Shown here in pieces: positions 33,339-41,804 of a stretch of 56,716 nt of DNA. A program made the translations under genes and the position numbers. How positions within the stretch are numbered: the first letter of the stretch is position 1; the number at the start of each line of letters is the position of its first letter. The notes under the pieces were generated by a model. That model was not told the origin of the DNA. It did not search any database and saw nothing but the letters and a program-made list of their open reading frames with translations. Source of the DNA: a virus; IMG/VR virus record IMGVR_UViG_3300025407_000978, positions 1 through 56,716 of that record. The stretch is one strand, 5' to 3'.

Positions 33339-33746
33339 TTATTGAAAGATTTTATGGTGTTTTTCACCATATATCTTAATGTATTTCCCAGCTAACATGT
33401 CAGCCATAGCCTCAATAGGGCTACCTGGATAACTATCACCGGGTTTAATCATGCCTATTTCGTCTTGTCTCCAATGTACTAATTCATGGAATACTGTTCT
33501 AAGTATATCTACTAAGTTTCTATTCTTAGCATATACCCAAACTTTATTATCTCCATGTACATGTCGACCGGTATGATGATTATCTTGTGCGTCTTTGGTG
33601 TCATAGCTTAAATCAATACCGGGCATTTTTTGAATGTGCAAACGTCTGCCCGCCCATTGTGCAAATTTTTCTACTTCTTGTCGCAAATATGCATCAGCTT
33701 GGTTTTTATCGTCTGCTAATGTGTGCATGAATTCTTGTGTACGCAT
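33339..33746 (-). CDS. Zinc metallopeptidase with capsid-targeting-like N-terminus
   Basis: 135 residues. FHELVHWRQDEIG contains HExxH (His87-Glu88-x-x-His91), and IEAMADMLAG the downstream Glu112, so the zinc site of a small gluzincin is complete. The first nine residues (MRTQEFMHT) resemble the T4 CTS (MKTYQEFIAE), though the expected Glu is missing. The ATG follows a GATAAATA box by four bases. The substrate could be a host protein met after injection (inference). Confidence 0.7.
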   Translation of the reverse strand: MRTQEFMHTLADDKNQADAYLRQEVEKFAQWAGRRLHIQKMPGIDLSYDTKDAQDNHHTGRHVHGDNKVWVYAKNRNLVDILRTVFHELVHWRQDEIGMIKPGDSYPGSPIEAMADMLAGKYIKIYGEKHHKIFQ

Positions 33747-33750
33747 CTAG

Positions 33751-33758
33751 TATTTATC
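33751..33758 (-). promoter_or_regulatory. Late-like box abutting the 33746 start
   Basis: GATAAATACTAG directly before ATG; same string as at 32351. The predicted +1 falls in the start codon, so either the first ATG is not used from this promoter or the motif has another role. Confidence 0.4.
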
Positions 33759-33763
33759 TTGGT

Positions 33764-34918
33764 TTATTGTATCTTTGGATAAAAATAGCTGTTGTTATTA
33801 TGATACAGGTATTCATCATAGTTAGCTTTAGACTTTAAAGTGCTAAAATTATGTTCTACTATAGGAATTATAAATTCTTGAAAATCTAACCAATCTTTGT
33901 CGGTAAACTTACATAATCTTTCCAATTCATCAACTATAGCCTCTATTCTTTGTACATCATTTTCTATATTATCATAACTTTCATTTATCCATGGGCTAAA
34001 AGTTTTATATCCTATTTCTTTTAATCTTTTGAGCATGTGAGGGGGTCCTGCTAAAATAAATGGATGTTTTGCTTTTACAGCTTTCCAAGTTTTTTCTGTA
34101 AAGTACATAGACCTAACATGCCATCCATCGAATTCCCATAACTTTTCAAATGCCATATCTTTAAAAAATACTGTTTCTGATACCAAACTTATATAGCTGT
34201 CATTATACAGTTTTAAATCATGTATAGTATGCCCATGATTGATACCTTTATGAGTTAATGTCATTGGAAACAACTCTATGTTTTTTGTAATAATTGTTTC
34301 AATTTTATTAAATTCTTTATTACATTTACTAATTAACGGAAGTCTTTTTAATATGTCTGGTGCTGTACTTTGCATAGACATATAAAAATTATCTTGTAAG
34401 TTGCGCAAAAGTATTTCTCCAATTAACCATAATCTATGTGGTCTAGACATACCGTTAAAAAACAAAAAGTTTTTCTTTTTAGTTTTGGTACTTAAATTTT
34501 GTACTGTAACAAAATTTGTATCAAACATTAATTCGTTGGCTGCGTTAGATTCAAATGTGTTGTTAAACAATAAATTTGGTATGGCAACGTAATTATTTTT
34601 CTTACACCATTCAATGTAAGAATTTATATTATCAATAACTGGTTCTGCTGAAACTAATAAAAACGTTTTGTTTATATCAAAATTATATCTATCTAATAAT
34701 ATTCTTATCACCTTTTCTATGTTGTATATACAAGGATAATAAAATGCTTCGCCCAACATGCTAAAAAGAACCCCTACTTTTTCTTCTGTTACAGAATGTA
34801 ATATAGTTTCGGCTAAAGCATCACAATTTAAAGAATCTTTTTTTAATAAATTAAAATTTATAAAAAAATATTTCTCTAATTCTTTTTTTCTTATTTTGGT
34901 ATAATTTAAATTATTCAT
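33764..34918 (-). CDS. Glycosyltransferase-like paralogue A
   Basis: 384 residues, third of three tandem paralogues. Shared blocks: FLFFNGMSRPHRLWLIGEI, YNDSYISLVSETVFF, FTEKTWKAVKAKHPF, LKEIGYKTFSPWINESYD, and a common C-terminal PIVEHNF. The ET...EKT...PF and GYKTF signature fits GT-B-type glycosyltransferases related to family 10, but is my inference. Start overlaps the previous stop by 8 bases. About 45% visually similar to its neighbours. Confidence 0.5.
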   Translation of the reverse strand: MNNLNYTKIRKKELEKYFFINFNLLKKDSLNCDALAETILHSVTEEKVGVLFSMLGEAFYYPCIYNIEKVIRILLDRYNFDINKTFLLVSAEPVIDNINSYIEWCKKNNYVAIPNLLFNNTFESNAANELMFDTNFVTVQNLSTKTKKKNFLFFNGMSRPHRLWLIGEILLRNLQDNFYMSMQSTAPDILKRLPLISKCNKEFNKIETIITKNIELFPMTLTHKGINHGHTIHDLKLYNDSYISLVSETVFFKDMAFEKLWEFDGWHVRSMYFTEKTWKAVKAKHPFILAGPPHMLKRLKEIGYKTFSPWINESYDNIENDVQRIEAIVDELERLCKFTDKDWLDFQEFIIPIVEHNFSTLKSKANYDEYLYHNNNSYFYPKIQ

Positions 34919-36089
34919 TTTTAAATAATATATATTCAGCAGTTGTTTTGGTAGCTAAAGTGTTAAAATTATGCTCTATAATAGGAATGGCAAATTCTTG
35001 AAAAGATAACCATTCTTGATCAGTAAAGTTACACAATCTATGTAGTTCAGCTATAATAGCTTCTAATCTTTGTATATCATCATCAATTTCATCATAACTT
35101 TCATTTATAAATGGGCTAAATGTTTTGTACCCTAACTCTTTTAAACGTTTTAATGTGTTTGGCGCCCCTGCTATAATAAAAGGATGTTTTGCTTTAATTG
35201 GTCTCCATGTTTTTTCTGTAATAAAAAGTGATCTTACATTATTACCTTCATTATGTATATTTACATGTTTAAAAAATACCGTTTCTGCTACAAGACTTAT
35301 ATAACTGTCATTGTATAATTTTAAGTCACTAACATTATGTCGATGCTCATTTTTATTATTGGGGCTGACTACTAACGGAAACATATCTATATTTTCTTTT
35401 ATGATAGATTCAATTTTATCAAATTTGTTTGTATTATAATGTTTTTTAAACTGTTGGTTAATTTCATTAATTAATTCTGAGACTATGTTACTATCTTGTT
35501 GTAAAGAAATGTAAAATTTATCTTGTAAGTTATGTAAAAATATTTCTCCAATTAACCACATTCTATGAGGTCTTACTACCCCGTTAAAAAACAAAAAATT
35601 CTTTTTCTTAAGTTTTGGAGTTAAACTTTTTAATGTTAAAAAAGTATGATCATACAATATTTCATTGGCTGCTTGATGTTGAAATATACTTACGTAAATT
35701 AAATGTTTTATGGGAAATAAATTATTTTTACTACATATATCATTATAAATTTGTATTTCTTCCTCAATTGGTTCAGATGATGTTAGTAAATACAATTTGT
35801 TTGTATCAAAATTATATTTGTCTATTAAGATTTTAATAACCTTTTCCAAATGTTTTAAATACACAACAAAAAAACCTTCACCCTGACAACTAAAAATAAC
35901 TCCTAATTTCCCTTCTATAGATTGAAATATAATATCTGCTAAACTTTCATAATAAGTGTGCTGTTTTGACAATTTTAAATTTTCATTTTTAAACATTGTT
36001 TGTATTCTAGGCAGCATAAACCTACCCTGTGTGAGTATCACATATGATTGTTCTAATTCTTCAAACGTATAAGAAAATTGTTTATACAT
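34911..36089 (-). CDS. Glycosyltransferase-like paralogue B
   Basis: 392 residues from ATG 36089, which overlaps the stop of paralogue C by 8 bases, exactly like the other junctions; an in-frame codon at 36131 was rejected. Full N-terminus (MYKQFSYTFEELEQSYVILT) and all blocks of the family (GVVRPHRMWLIGEIF, VAETVFFKHV, ITEKTWRPIKAKHPF, ELGYKTFSPFINESYD). The most complete copy; serves as reference for the truncated paralogue C. Confidence 0.5.
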   Translation of the reverse strand: MYKQFSYTFEELEQSYVILTQGRFMLPRIQTMFKNENLKLSKQHTYYESLADIIFQSIEGKLGVIFSCQGEGFFVVYLKHLEKVIKILIDKYNFDTNKLYLLTSSEPIEEEIQIYNDICSKNNLFPIKHLIYVSIFQHQAANEILYDHTFLTLKSLTPKLKKKNFLFFNGVVRPHRMWLIGEIFLHNLQDKFYISLQQDSNIVSELINEINQQFKKHYNTNKFDKIESIIKENIDMFPLVVSPNNKNEHRHNVSDLKLYNDSYISLVAETVFFKHVNIHNEGNNVRSLFITEKTWRPIKAKHPFIIAGAPNTLKRLKELGYKTFSPFINESYDEIDDDIQRLEAIIAELHRLCNFTDQEWLSFQEFAIPIIEHNFNTLATKTTAEYILFKNE

Positions 36090-37182
36090 GATAGATATGA
36101 TACTCTGCATTGGTTTTTGTTGATAAAACATTAAAATTATGTTCTATAATAGGAATAGAAAACTCTTGAAATTCTAACCATTCTTTTTCAGTAAAATTAC
36201 ATAGCCTACTTATTTCATTTGTTATGGCTTCTATTCTTAAAAAATCATCTTCTATTGTGTCATAACTTTCATCAATAAAGAGACTAAAAGTTTTATATCC
36301 CATTTTTCTTAACCTTTCCAATACGTATGGGGAGCCAGCTATAATAAAAGGATGTTTTGCTTTGATTGGTTTAAATGTCTTTTCTGTTAAAAACATTGAT
36401 CTTATATTGCCCCCTTCTATGTCATTATTAACAGTTATTTTAGAAAAAAATGTAGTTTCAGCTACCAAACTTATATAGCTATTATTATAAAGTTGTAAAT
36501 CTTGTGGGGTGTGAATATGTAATACCCCATTATGTGTCAACGTCATAGGAAAAAGATTAATATTTTGTTTTAATATATCTGCGATTTTAAGAAACCTATT
36601 GTTATTACCAATTTGATTAATTTGATTGTTTATTATATCAAGTTTGTTATATATAACTTTATTGTTATCTTGCATAGATATGTAAAATTTATCCTGCAAA
36701 TTACGTAAAAAGATTTCCCCTATTAACCATAATCTATGCGGTCTTGATTCACCATTAAAAAACAAAAAGCTTTTCTTTTTAGTTTTGGGTTTTAAGTTTT
36801 TAATTGTTAAAAAGTTAAATTTGTTGATTTCGTTACCTGCATAGTATTGAAACCAACTAACATAGATAATGTTTGGTATAAAAAACCAATCTTTCTCTTT
36901 ACAGTATTGACGATACAACTCTATGTCTTGTGATACTGGTTCTGAACTTGATATATAAAAAATTTTATTCTTATCAAAATTGTATTTTTCAAACAAAATT
37001 TTGATTACTTTGTTTATTATATTTAAAAAAGAAATGTAGAATCCTTCACCCTCACAATAAAAAGCTACTCCTAATTTACCATCATTAACTGATTGATTAA
37101 TTGTTTTTGCAATATCTTCGTAAAAACTATTATTAGTTACTACGTGTGGTAATGTGGCTTTAAATGTATCTGTTAATAACAT
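36082..37182 (-). CDS. Glycosyltransferase-like paralogue C, 5' end frameshifted
   Basis: 366 residues from ATG 37182; all downstream blocks are intact (GESRPHRLWLIGEIF, LVAETTFF, LTEKTFKPIKAKHPF, MGYKTFSLFIDESYD). Homology to paralogue B continues upstream of this ATG in the same frame (YVVLTQNVFEPAML) as far as an A7 tract at 37223-37229, beyond which it moves to another frame starting at 37267. The true gene is probably 36082-37267 with a one-base frameshift. Confidence 0.55.
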   Translation of the reverse strand: MLLTDTFKATLPHVVTNNSFYEDIAKTINQSVNDGKLGVAFYCEGEGFYISFLNIINKVIKILFEKYNFDKNKIFYISSSEPVSQDIELYRQYCKEKDWFFIPNIIYVSWFQYYAGNEINKFNFLTIKNLKPKTKKKSFLFFNGESRPHRLWLIGEIFLRNLQDKFYISMQDNNKVIYNKLDIINNQINQIGNNNRFLKIADILKQNINLFPMTLTHNGVLHIHTPQDLQLYNNSYISLVAETTFFSKITVNNDIEGGNIRSMFLTEKTFKPIKAKHPFIIAGSPYVLERLRKMGYKTFSLFIDESYDTIEDDFLRIEAITNEISRLCNFTEKEWLEFQEFSIPIIEHNFNVLSTKTNAEYHIYHV

Positions 37183-37189
37183 TGCAGGT

Positions 37190-37267
37190 TCAAATACGTT
37201 TTGAGTTAAAACTACATAAGAGTTTTTTTAATTCATCTAATGAATGTGTAGAAATGTATTCAAACAT
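37190..37267 (-). pseudogene. Out-of-frame N-terminal fragment of paralogue C
   Basis: ATG 37267 opens MFEYISTHSLDELKK, aligned with MYKQFSYTFEELEQ of paralogue B, and overlaps the upstream stop by 8 bases as in the sister genes. It runs to a stop at 37190. Removing one A from the seven at 37223-37229 joins it to the main frame. Confidence 0.6.
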
Positions 37268-37928
37268 GATAACTATCTACCAACCCTAATTTATTTAAAA
37301 ATACATTAGTTTGGGAAGTTTTAACTCCAGTTAATTGAAATGTAACTCTAGGATGTTGTCCAGCATTTGCGGTACAGTGGGGTACGTTCTGCCAGTCAAA
37401 TGTGGTAACATCTCCTGCATTCCATTTAGTAAAGTTATATGTTCCATAACTCCAAAACTGCCCCATTTGCCAGTCTGTTAATTGAATCATAATACGCATG
37501 ACACTACTGGGGTTTTCAGGACACCATTTTTCTAATTTGTCAATATGTAAGTTCCAAACTTGTCCTGGCAACTGTACATGTATACGATTCATACAATCTT
37601 GTAGTGCAAACAAATCACTGATTTTTTGTAAAGTATCGTCTAATTCCCAACACAAATTAGTGATAACCATATCAGTATCAACGCCAATTCGTTCTAAATC
37701 ATAATGTTCTTCTTTTAAATCTACACTTGGAATACTGTTTTCTTTTGCCTTATATCCACGTGTAGCCCAAGTTGCAGGTTTACTGTTTTCAACAGCAGTT
37801 TTTACAATATTACTAAAGTCACAATTAATTTTACCTAATCGAATAACTCTATCATATGCAGGATCAAACTTTATTGGATTAAAGTGATACTTGCTTTTAG
37901 CTACTGTTTTATCCCAACTTGATTTCAT
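37260..37928 (-). CDS. 2OG-Fe(II) oxygenase-like protein
   Basis: 222 residues. VWNLHIDKLEKW gives HxD, and VPHCTANAGQHPRVTFQLTG the distal His and the Arg of a double-stranded beta-helix oxygenase, in the style of aspartyl/asparaginyl hydroxylases. GQFWSYGTYNFTKWNAGDVTTFDW fits the barrel strands. Overlaps the P-loop gene upstream by four bases; likely modifies a sugar or peptide in the surface cluster. Confidence 0.7.
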   Translation of the reverse strand: MKSSWDKTVAKSKYHFNPIKFDPAYDRVIRLGKINCDFSNIVKTAVENSKPATWATRGYKAKENSIPSVDLKEEHYDLERIGVDTDMVITNLCWELDDTLQKISDLFALQDCMNRIHVQLPGQVWNLHIDKLEKWCPENPSSVMRIMIQLTDWQMGQFWSYGTYNFTKWNAGDVTTFDWQNVPHCTANAGQHPRVTFQLTGVKTSQTNVFLNKLGLVDSYHV

Positions 37929-38548
37929 ATAATCGCTACTTTAATATCAGCACTTGCATAATGTTGATAATACTTTTCATCTGGTATTTCAATATTAAGA
38001 TTATCTGCTAATTCAACATTTGTGCGAGGATAAATGCCAGGATACTTATTCCATACGTTAAGTATACCATCATTCTGATCATTAATTAGCTTACTCATTT
38101 GACGTAGGTTATTATAGTAACTAACATAACTAGGATATGTAATATCAAAGTGCCCGCAACGAACCCACCATCCCAAACAACTATCGTTATTACGATATAC
38201 TAATACTATAGGGCATTCGGGCCAATTCTTACGTAAATAGTCTATGTTTTCTTTGTAGCTAAAGATATGACTTTTAATAATACGAACGCCCTTGCCTGAG
38301 AACGGTTTATTAAATATTTTCTCCGCATCTTCTTTTGGATAATAAGTTAGGTATTCTGGTAATTCAAATTCCATGCCAGGATCAAAGTATGCACCTAGAT
38401 GCATTAAATCTAGTTTTCCTGATGCATCGTGATAATATGTTCGTTCATCACTATAATCACTACGATCAATGCTATTACTATAATAGATATTTTTAACTAC
38501 ACTAGACCATTTGCTGCCCGGCGCGCCTGCTACAAAAATATATTTCAT
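37925..38548 (-). CDS. Sulfotransferase-like P-loop protein
   Basis: 207 residues. N-terminal IFVAGAPGSKWSSVVKNIY is a P-loop, RIIKSHIFS a 5'-PSB-like strand, and PIVLVYRNNDSCLGWWVRCG the 3'-phosphate-binding Arg-Ser-type motif of PAPS sulfotransferases. The best sulfotransferase candidate of the set in this window. Member of a tightly overlapping operon (37260-41707). Confidence 0.6.
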   Translation of the reverse strand: MKYIFVAGAPGSKWSSVVKNIYYSNSIDRSDYSDERTYYHDASGKLDLMHLGAYFDPGMEFELPEYLTYYPKEDAEKIFNKPFSGKGVRIIKSHIFSYKENIDYLRKNWPECPIVLVYRNNDSCLGWWVRCGHFDITYPSYVSYYNNLRQMSKLINDQNDGILNVWNKYPGIYPRTNVELADNLNIEIPDEKYYQHYASADIKVAII

Positions 38549-39201
38549 TCTAATCCCCTGTCTTTTTTAGGTTTAAGTCCCTTCCAAACGTGTTCATCCA
38601 ACCAGTATTCTTCTACATACTGTACATATTTAGAGTTAGCATCCTTGTCCATATTAATAAATCTCATTAATGTTTGTTTTTCATAATCTATAGGAAATTT
38701 TAATATTTTACTTAACCATTTTAGATAGTGTTTTTTATGTAAAAAGAATGCTTCGTGATCTATAAAGTTTACAGAAAAATTACTATCTATCAATCTTTTA
38801 TAATATTGTAATGCGGTATTGATTGTTATTTCTTTTCTTACACGCTGTTGTTGTAGTTTGTTAATATTTTGATCTCTGACGATAATACCTATAGATACTT
38901 GAAAGCCTAATTTTTCTGCTTCAATTGCAAATTCTAATATTTTGGGTACTTGTTTAACACCATCATATACAAATGGCACGCTTACATTTGCTACCCAATG
39001 TTTATATGCTGAAAAGTCAAATTCATTTAATTGTTCAGGATATACCCAATACTTAGCAAACGTTTCTTGGTCACTTGGTATCCAATATTCGTGTTGTAAT
39101 TCTTTCCAACCACCTACATCTTTGTGTAGACCAAACAATCTACTAAACAAATGATTGCCTGATCCTTGTGGACCTGTAATAATTAATAATTTCTTTTTCA
39201 T
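38545..39201 (-). CDS. P-loop sulfotransferase-like paralogue 1
   Basis: 218 residues. LLIITGPQGSGNHLFSRLFG is a strong P-loop; GGWKELQHEYW, FAKYWVYPEQL and IGIIVRDQNINKLQQQR are shared with the next gene. VRDQNINKLQQ could bind the 3'-phosphate. Overlap of four bases at both ends (ATGA type). Confidence 0.55.
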   Translation of the reverse strand: MKKKLLIITGPQGSGNHLFSRLFGLHKDVGGWKELQHEYWIPSDQETFAKYWVYPEQLNEFDFSAYKHWVANVSVPFVYDGVKQVPKILEFAIEAEKLGFQVSIGIIVRDQNINKLQQQRVRKEITINTALQYYKRLIDSNFSVNFIDHEAFFLHKKHYLKWLSKILKFPIDYEKQTLMRFINMDKDANSKYVQYVEEYWLDEHVWKGLKPKKDRGLE

Positions 39202-39839
39202 GGTTTCTTTGTAAATACCTTACCTGTTTTATTACCTTCATCTAATTCATTATACTCTACGTTATGTATATATTTCTTATTAGGATCGTCAGCTAATATC
39301 TCATCTATTTTTTCGCTTTGCCAATCAACAGGAATATTAGTGTTTAAACTTCTAATATAATGATGTTTGTACAAATATAACAATTCATATGATAGATATA
39401 AAGGAACTAGATTTAATCTATTAAACTGTTCGTAAAATAATGACATAGTAGATTGAGTTCTAATTCTTGTTTGTTGATAGTGTAATATAGTTTGATCTCT
39501 ACCAGTAACAGCAACTTGAACAGCTAACCCACAGTTTCTAGCCGCTTTTATAAATTTCATAAGATCAGGATTCCAAACTGGATTAACTTCTGATCCTATA
39601 ATACCCAAAGGACAACTTATACTTGTAAAATAATAATCACTTTGATTCCAATCAAAGTCTTTTAATGATTCAGGATTTCTCCAATACTTAGCAAATGGTT
39701 CTTTGAATCTATGAGGTTCCCAATAATTTTCTAACAATGATTTCCATCCAAACACTTCTGGATGTAATGAAAATATTTTAGACCATAGATGATTACCTGC
39801 CCCTTGCGGACCAGTCAATATCAACATTCTTTTAGTCAT
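39198..39839 (-). CDS. P-loop sulfotransferase-like paralogue 2
   Basis: 213 residues, tandem duplicate of the gene at 38545: MLILTGPQGAGNHLWSKIF, FGWKSLLENYWEP, FAKYWRNPESL and VAVTGRDQTILHYQQTR align block by block. The pair has diverged strongly, which suggests separate substrates. Overlaps the next gene by 8 bases. Confidence 0.55.
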   Translation of the reverse strand: MTKRMLILTGPQGAGNHLWSKIFSLHPEVFGWKSLLENYWEPHRFKEPFAKYWRNPESLKDFDWNQSDYYFTSISCPLGIIGSEVNPVWNPDLMKFIKAARNCGLAVQVAVTGRDQTILHYQQTRIRTQSTMSLFYEQFNRLNLVPLYLSYELLYLYKHHYIRSLNTNIPVDWQSEKIDEILADDPNKKYIHNVEYNELDEGNKTGKVFTKKP

Positions 39840-40470
39840 TATTTTCCTCTCTTTGTTTTCTGAGTAAATTAAACTTAACTCTTTGATCCTCAGTTAAATT
39901 TTCAAAATCTGTTTTTAATGGTTTAACTCTTATGTCATACCATGATTGATATAATATTTTAGCTGCGTCTAATTGCAACGGCAATCCCATTAAATCATTT
40001 ACTCTTTTATATTCATCTTCCCAAGTATCATTATTAAAAAATAAATCTATTGATATAGGTTCAGGATTAAGAGTTTTTCTAATTTCTTTTTCTAATTTAA
40101 TTTCACCCTGACGTAAATGAGGATATCCATTCCATCTTTGTTTAGTAGAAATTAACCAATAATTAGCAAAGTCACTATATGATAAATTGACTATATAAAA
40201 ACTTGTATCTAGAGGATATTTGAATTCAAATGGATGAATTCTTTCTACACTTGTCTGACGGAAAAATGTATAATGCAAGTTTCTATTATGTTTGTGCCAA
40301 GCAGCCCAATCTGTAAATTTTTTTGTGTTGTTAAAGTTATAATATTTTAGTCTTAAATTAACATCATTTGTGTTAACCATATATGAAGCAACACTTGGAT
40401 CTAACGAAAATAAGTAGGCTAGAAAACTACCAGCATACCCTGGTTGATAGATAATTTGAATTTGTTTCAT
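39832..40470 (-). CDS. Sulfotransferase-like phage protein
   Basis: 212 residues. QIIYQPGYAGSFLAYLFSLD is a degenerate P-loop (no GK[ST]), and YQSWYDIRVKPLKTDF a C-terminal helix shared with the protein at 21549. Other blocks: FYIVNLSYSDFANYW. Sits in the same operon. Substrate unknown. Confidence 0.5.
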   Translation of the reverse strand: MKQIQIIYQPGYAGSFLAYLFSLDPSVASYMVNTNDVNLRLKYYNFNNTKKFTDWAAWHKHNRNLHYTFFRQTSVERIHPFEFKYPLDTSFYIVNLSYSDFANYWLISTKQRWNGYPHLRQGEIKLEKEIRKTLNPEPISIDLFFNNDTWEDEYKRVNDLMGLPLQLDAAKILYQSWYDIRVKPLKTDFENLTEDQRVKFNLLRKQREENND

Positions 40471-41009
40471 AATAGCGTTATTAATTCTTCAGGTAATATA
40501 GGTTTTTCCATACGTTCAGGATGCCACATAAGTCCAAACACACTACGTTTACGATGTCTAAATGCTTCTATGCTACCATCACTTGCTGTAGCTAATGACA
40601 ATAAATCACTTCCTAGTTTAGATATACTCGTATTATGATAACTATTTACTTCATAATCAACACCCTGCATGTTTATTTTATGAGTGGTATCTAAATGGTT
40701 ATCTATAAGTTCGCAAACCCCGTCTTCTAAATCATTTAATAATAAAGCACCGTGACAAATACCTAATATTGGAATATTTTTAATATAGCATTCTGTAATA
40801 AGTCTGGTTTCTACTATTCTACGTACAGGGTTATCATCTCCCCCTGTTACAATTAACAACTGTATGTTGTCTAAATTGAATTTGTGATCTAAGGAATTTG
40901 GAACATAAAAAAGCGTATGATTTTTTAGTAGGCTGTACCAGCCCTGTTCTAAACTATCATACGCTCTATTCTTATGAACAAGTGTGCGTTGTGTCAGCGC
41001 AATGTTCAT
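40467..41009 (-). CDS. Class I glutamine amidotransferase (peptidase C26-like)
   Basis: 180 residues from ATG 41009, overlapping the ferritin-like stop (TAATG). LLIVTGGDDNPVRR, ILGICHGALLLN with nucleophilic Cys, and FGLMWHPERMEKP with His-Pro-Glu make an intact catalytic triad of the gamma-glutamyl hydrolase/C26 type. NSYHNTSISKLG is a typical substrate loop. Similar enzymes in bacteria act in carbohydrate-nucleotide clusters; role here unknown. Confidence 0.75.
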   Translation of the reverse strand: MNIALTQRTLVHKNRAYDSLEQGWYSLLKNHTLFYVPNSLDHKFNLDNIQLLIVTGGDDNPVRRIVETRLITECYIKNIPILGICHGALLLNDLEDGVCELIDNHLDTTHKINMQGVDYEVNSYHNTSISKLGSDLLSLATASDGSIEAFRHRKRSVFGLMWHPERMEKPILPEELITLL

Positions 41010-41707
41010 TACCAACCATAAGCAGCGGTTACTAATTCCTTAGCAGCTGGAACTTCCATTGTGTTCTTGCAGCTAATGTCAAATAAGTCTTTACGCATAT
41101 CAGCAACTAATTTAGCAATACGTGATTGTGTTGCTTCATCATTTGCCAATTCTGCTAACTTACGTGCACCGATTTTGCTGTGGAAGCCTTCGTCACGTGC
41201 GATCATCGCATAGCGTGTGCTGATGAAACTATCAGCAATACATTCTGCCATTTGATTCCAAACAGCTTCTGCACGACCTTCAGCAACTAATTGATAAGCG
41301 GCTAATGCTGCTGCATCTGTTTCTGCTTCGTACTTAGCAAGAAGACCTGCACCTTTTGCTGTTGGCTTTGCAGCTTCAGCATTGATCGCGGCTTCAACGT
41401 CTAATTCTGATCCAGTGATGTGTTCAATTACTTCTTTAACTAAGCGGAAGTGAACTGCTTCATCATAAGCTTGTTTGCTTAATAATTGCAATTCTTCTGG
41501 ATTTGTGTTGGCTGGAAGAGCAGCTACTTGAGCAGCAATTTCAACCATGTTCATACGTTCATTGACCATACGACCAACAAAGTGTTCAACTAATGCTTCT
41601 TGCGAAGGATTGCTATCAAAGTATGCTTTAACGTTGATCTTTGAGGCTTCAAAGAGTGCTTCGTTATCAGCTACGATTTTAGCAACAAATTCTTTACCTG
41701 TTAACAT
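41009..41707 (-). CDS. Ferritin-like di-iron protein
   Basis: 232 residues, helical. Two ExxH-type ligand pairs, YDEAVHFRLV and ARDEGFHSKIG, with Glu in VNERMNMVE and GRAEAVWNQM as the remaining ligands, fit a four-helix di-iron bundle. Reaction unknown; oxygenase, oxidase or iron storage are possible. The codon use is visibly richer in G and C (many GCA/GCT, GAA, CGT) than its neighbours, with a strong AGGAG and a late promoter, so it may be a highly expressed or recently acquired gene. Confidence 0.65.
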   Translation of the reverse strand: MLTGKEFVAKIVADNEALFEASKINVKAYFDSNPSQEALVEHFVGRMVNERMNMVEIAAQVAALPANTNPEELQLLSKQAYDEAVHFRLVKEVIEHITGSELDVEAAINAEAAKPTAKGAGLLAKYEAETDAAALAAYQLVAEGRAEAVWNQMAECIADSFISTRYAMIARDEGFHSKIGARKLAELANDEATQSRIAKLVADMRKDLFDISCKNTMEVPAAKELVTAAYGW

Positions 41708-41725
41708 GTAAAATCTCCTGTGTTT

Positions 41726-41733
41726 TATTTATA
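41726..41733 (-). promoter_or_regulatory. Late promoter box close to the ferritin-like gene
   Basis: TATAAATA on the minus strand, expected start 41720, 13 bases before the ATG with AGGAG in the leader. Confidence 0.65.
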
Positions 41734-41747
41734 ACTAGTTATTGTCA

Positions 41748-41773
41748 GTGATAAGTAATTTTATACTTATCAC
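41748..41773 (-). repeat. 10-bp-arm stem-loop at the start of a late transcript
   Basis: GTGATAAGTA and TACTTATCAC flank six bases. The first base of the stem on the minus strand, 41773, is six bases after the late box at 41779-41786, its expected +1. No T-run follows on either strand, so not a terminator. It also lies between divergent genes and might be an operator. Confidence 0.65.
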
Positions 41774-41778
41774 AATAT

Positions 41779-41786
41779 TATTTATC
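41779..41786 (-). promoter_or_regulatory. Distal late box for the ferritin-like gene
   Basis: GATAAATA on the minus strand, followed at the predicted +1 by the stem-loop at 41748-41773. Tandem with the box at 41726. Confidence 0.55.
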
Positions 41787-41804
41787 AAAACGGGCAAATT
41801 TAAA

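Noticed and set aside
41742-41804. TTG-started N-terminal extension of the plus-strand methyltransferase
   Set aside because: It translates through the stem-loop and late box and reads as hydrophobic noise; ATG 41805 matches the protein's ordered start.
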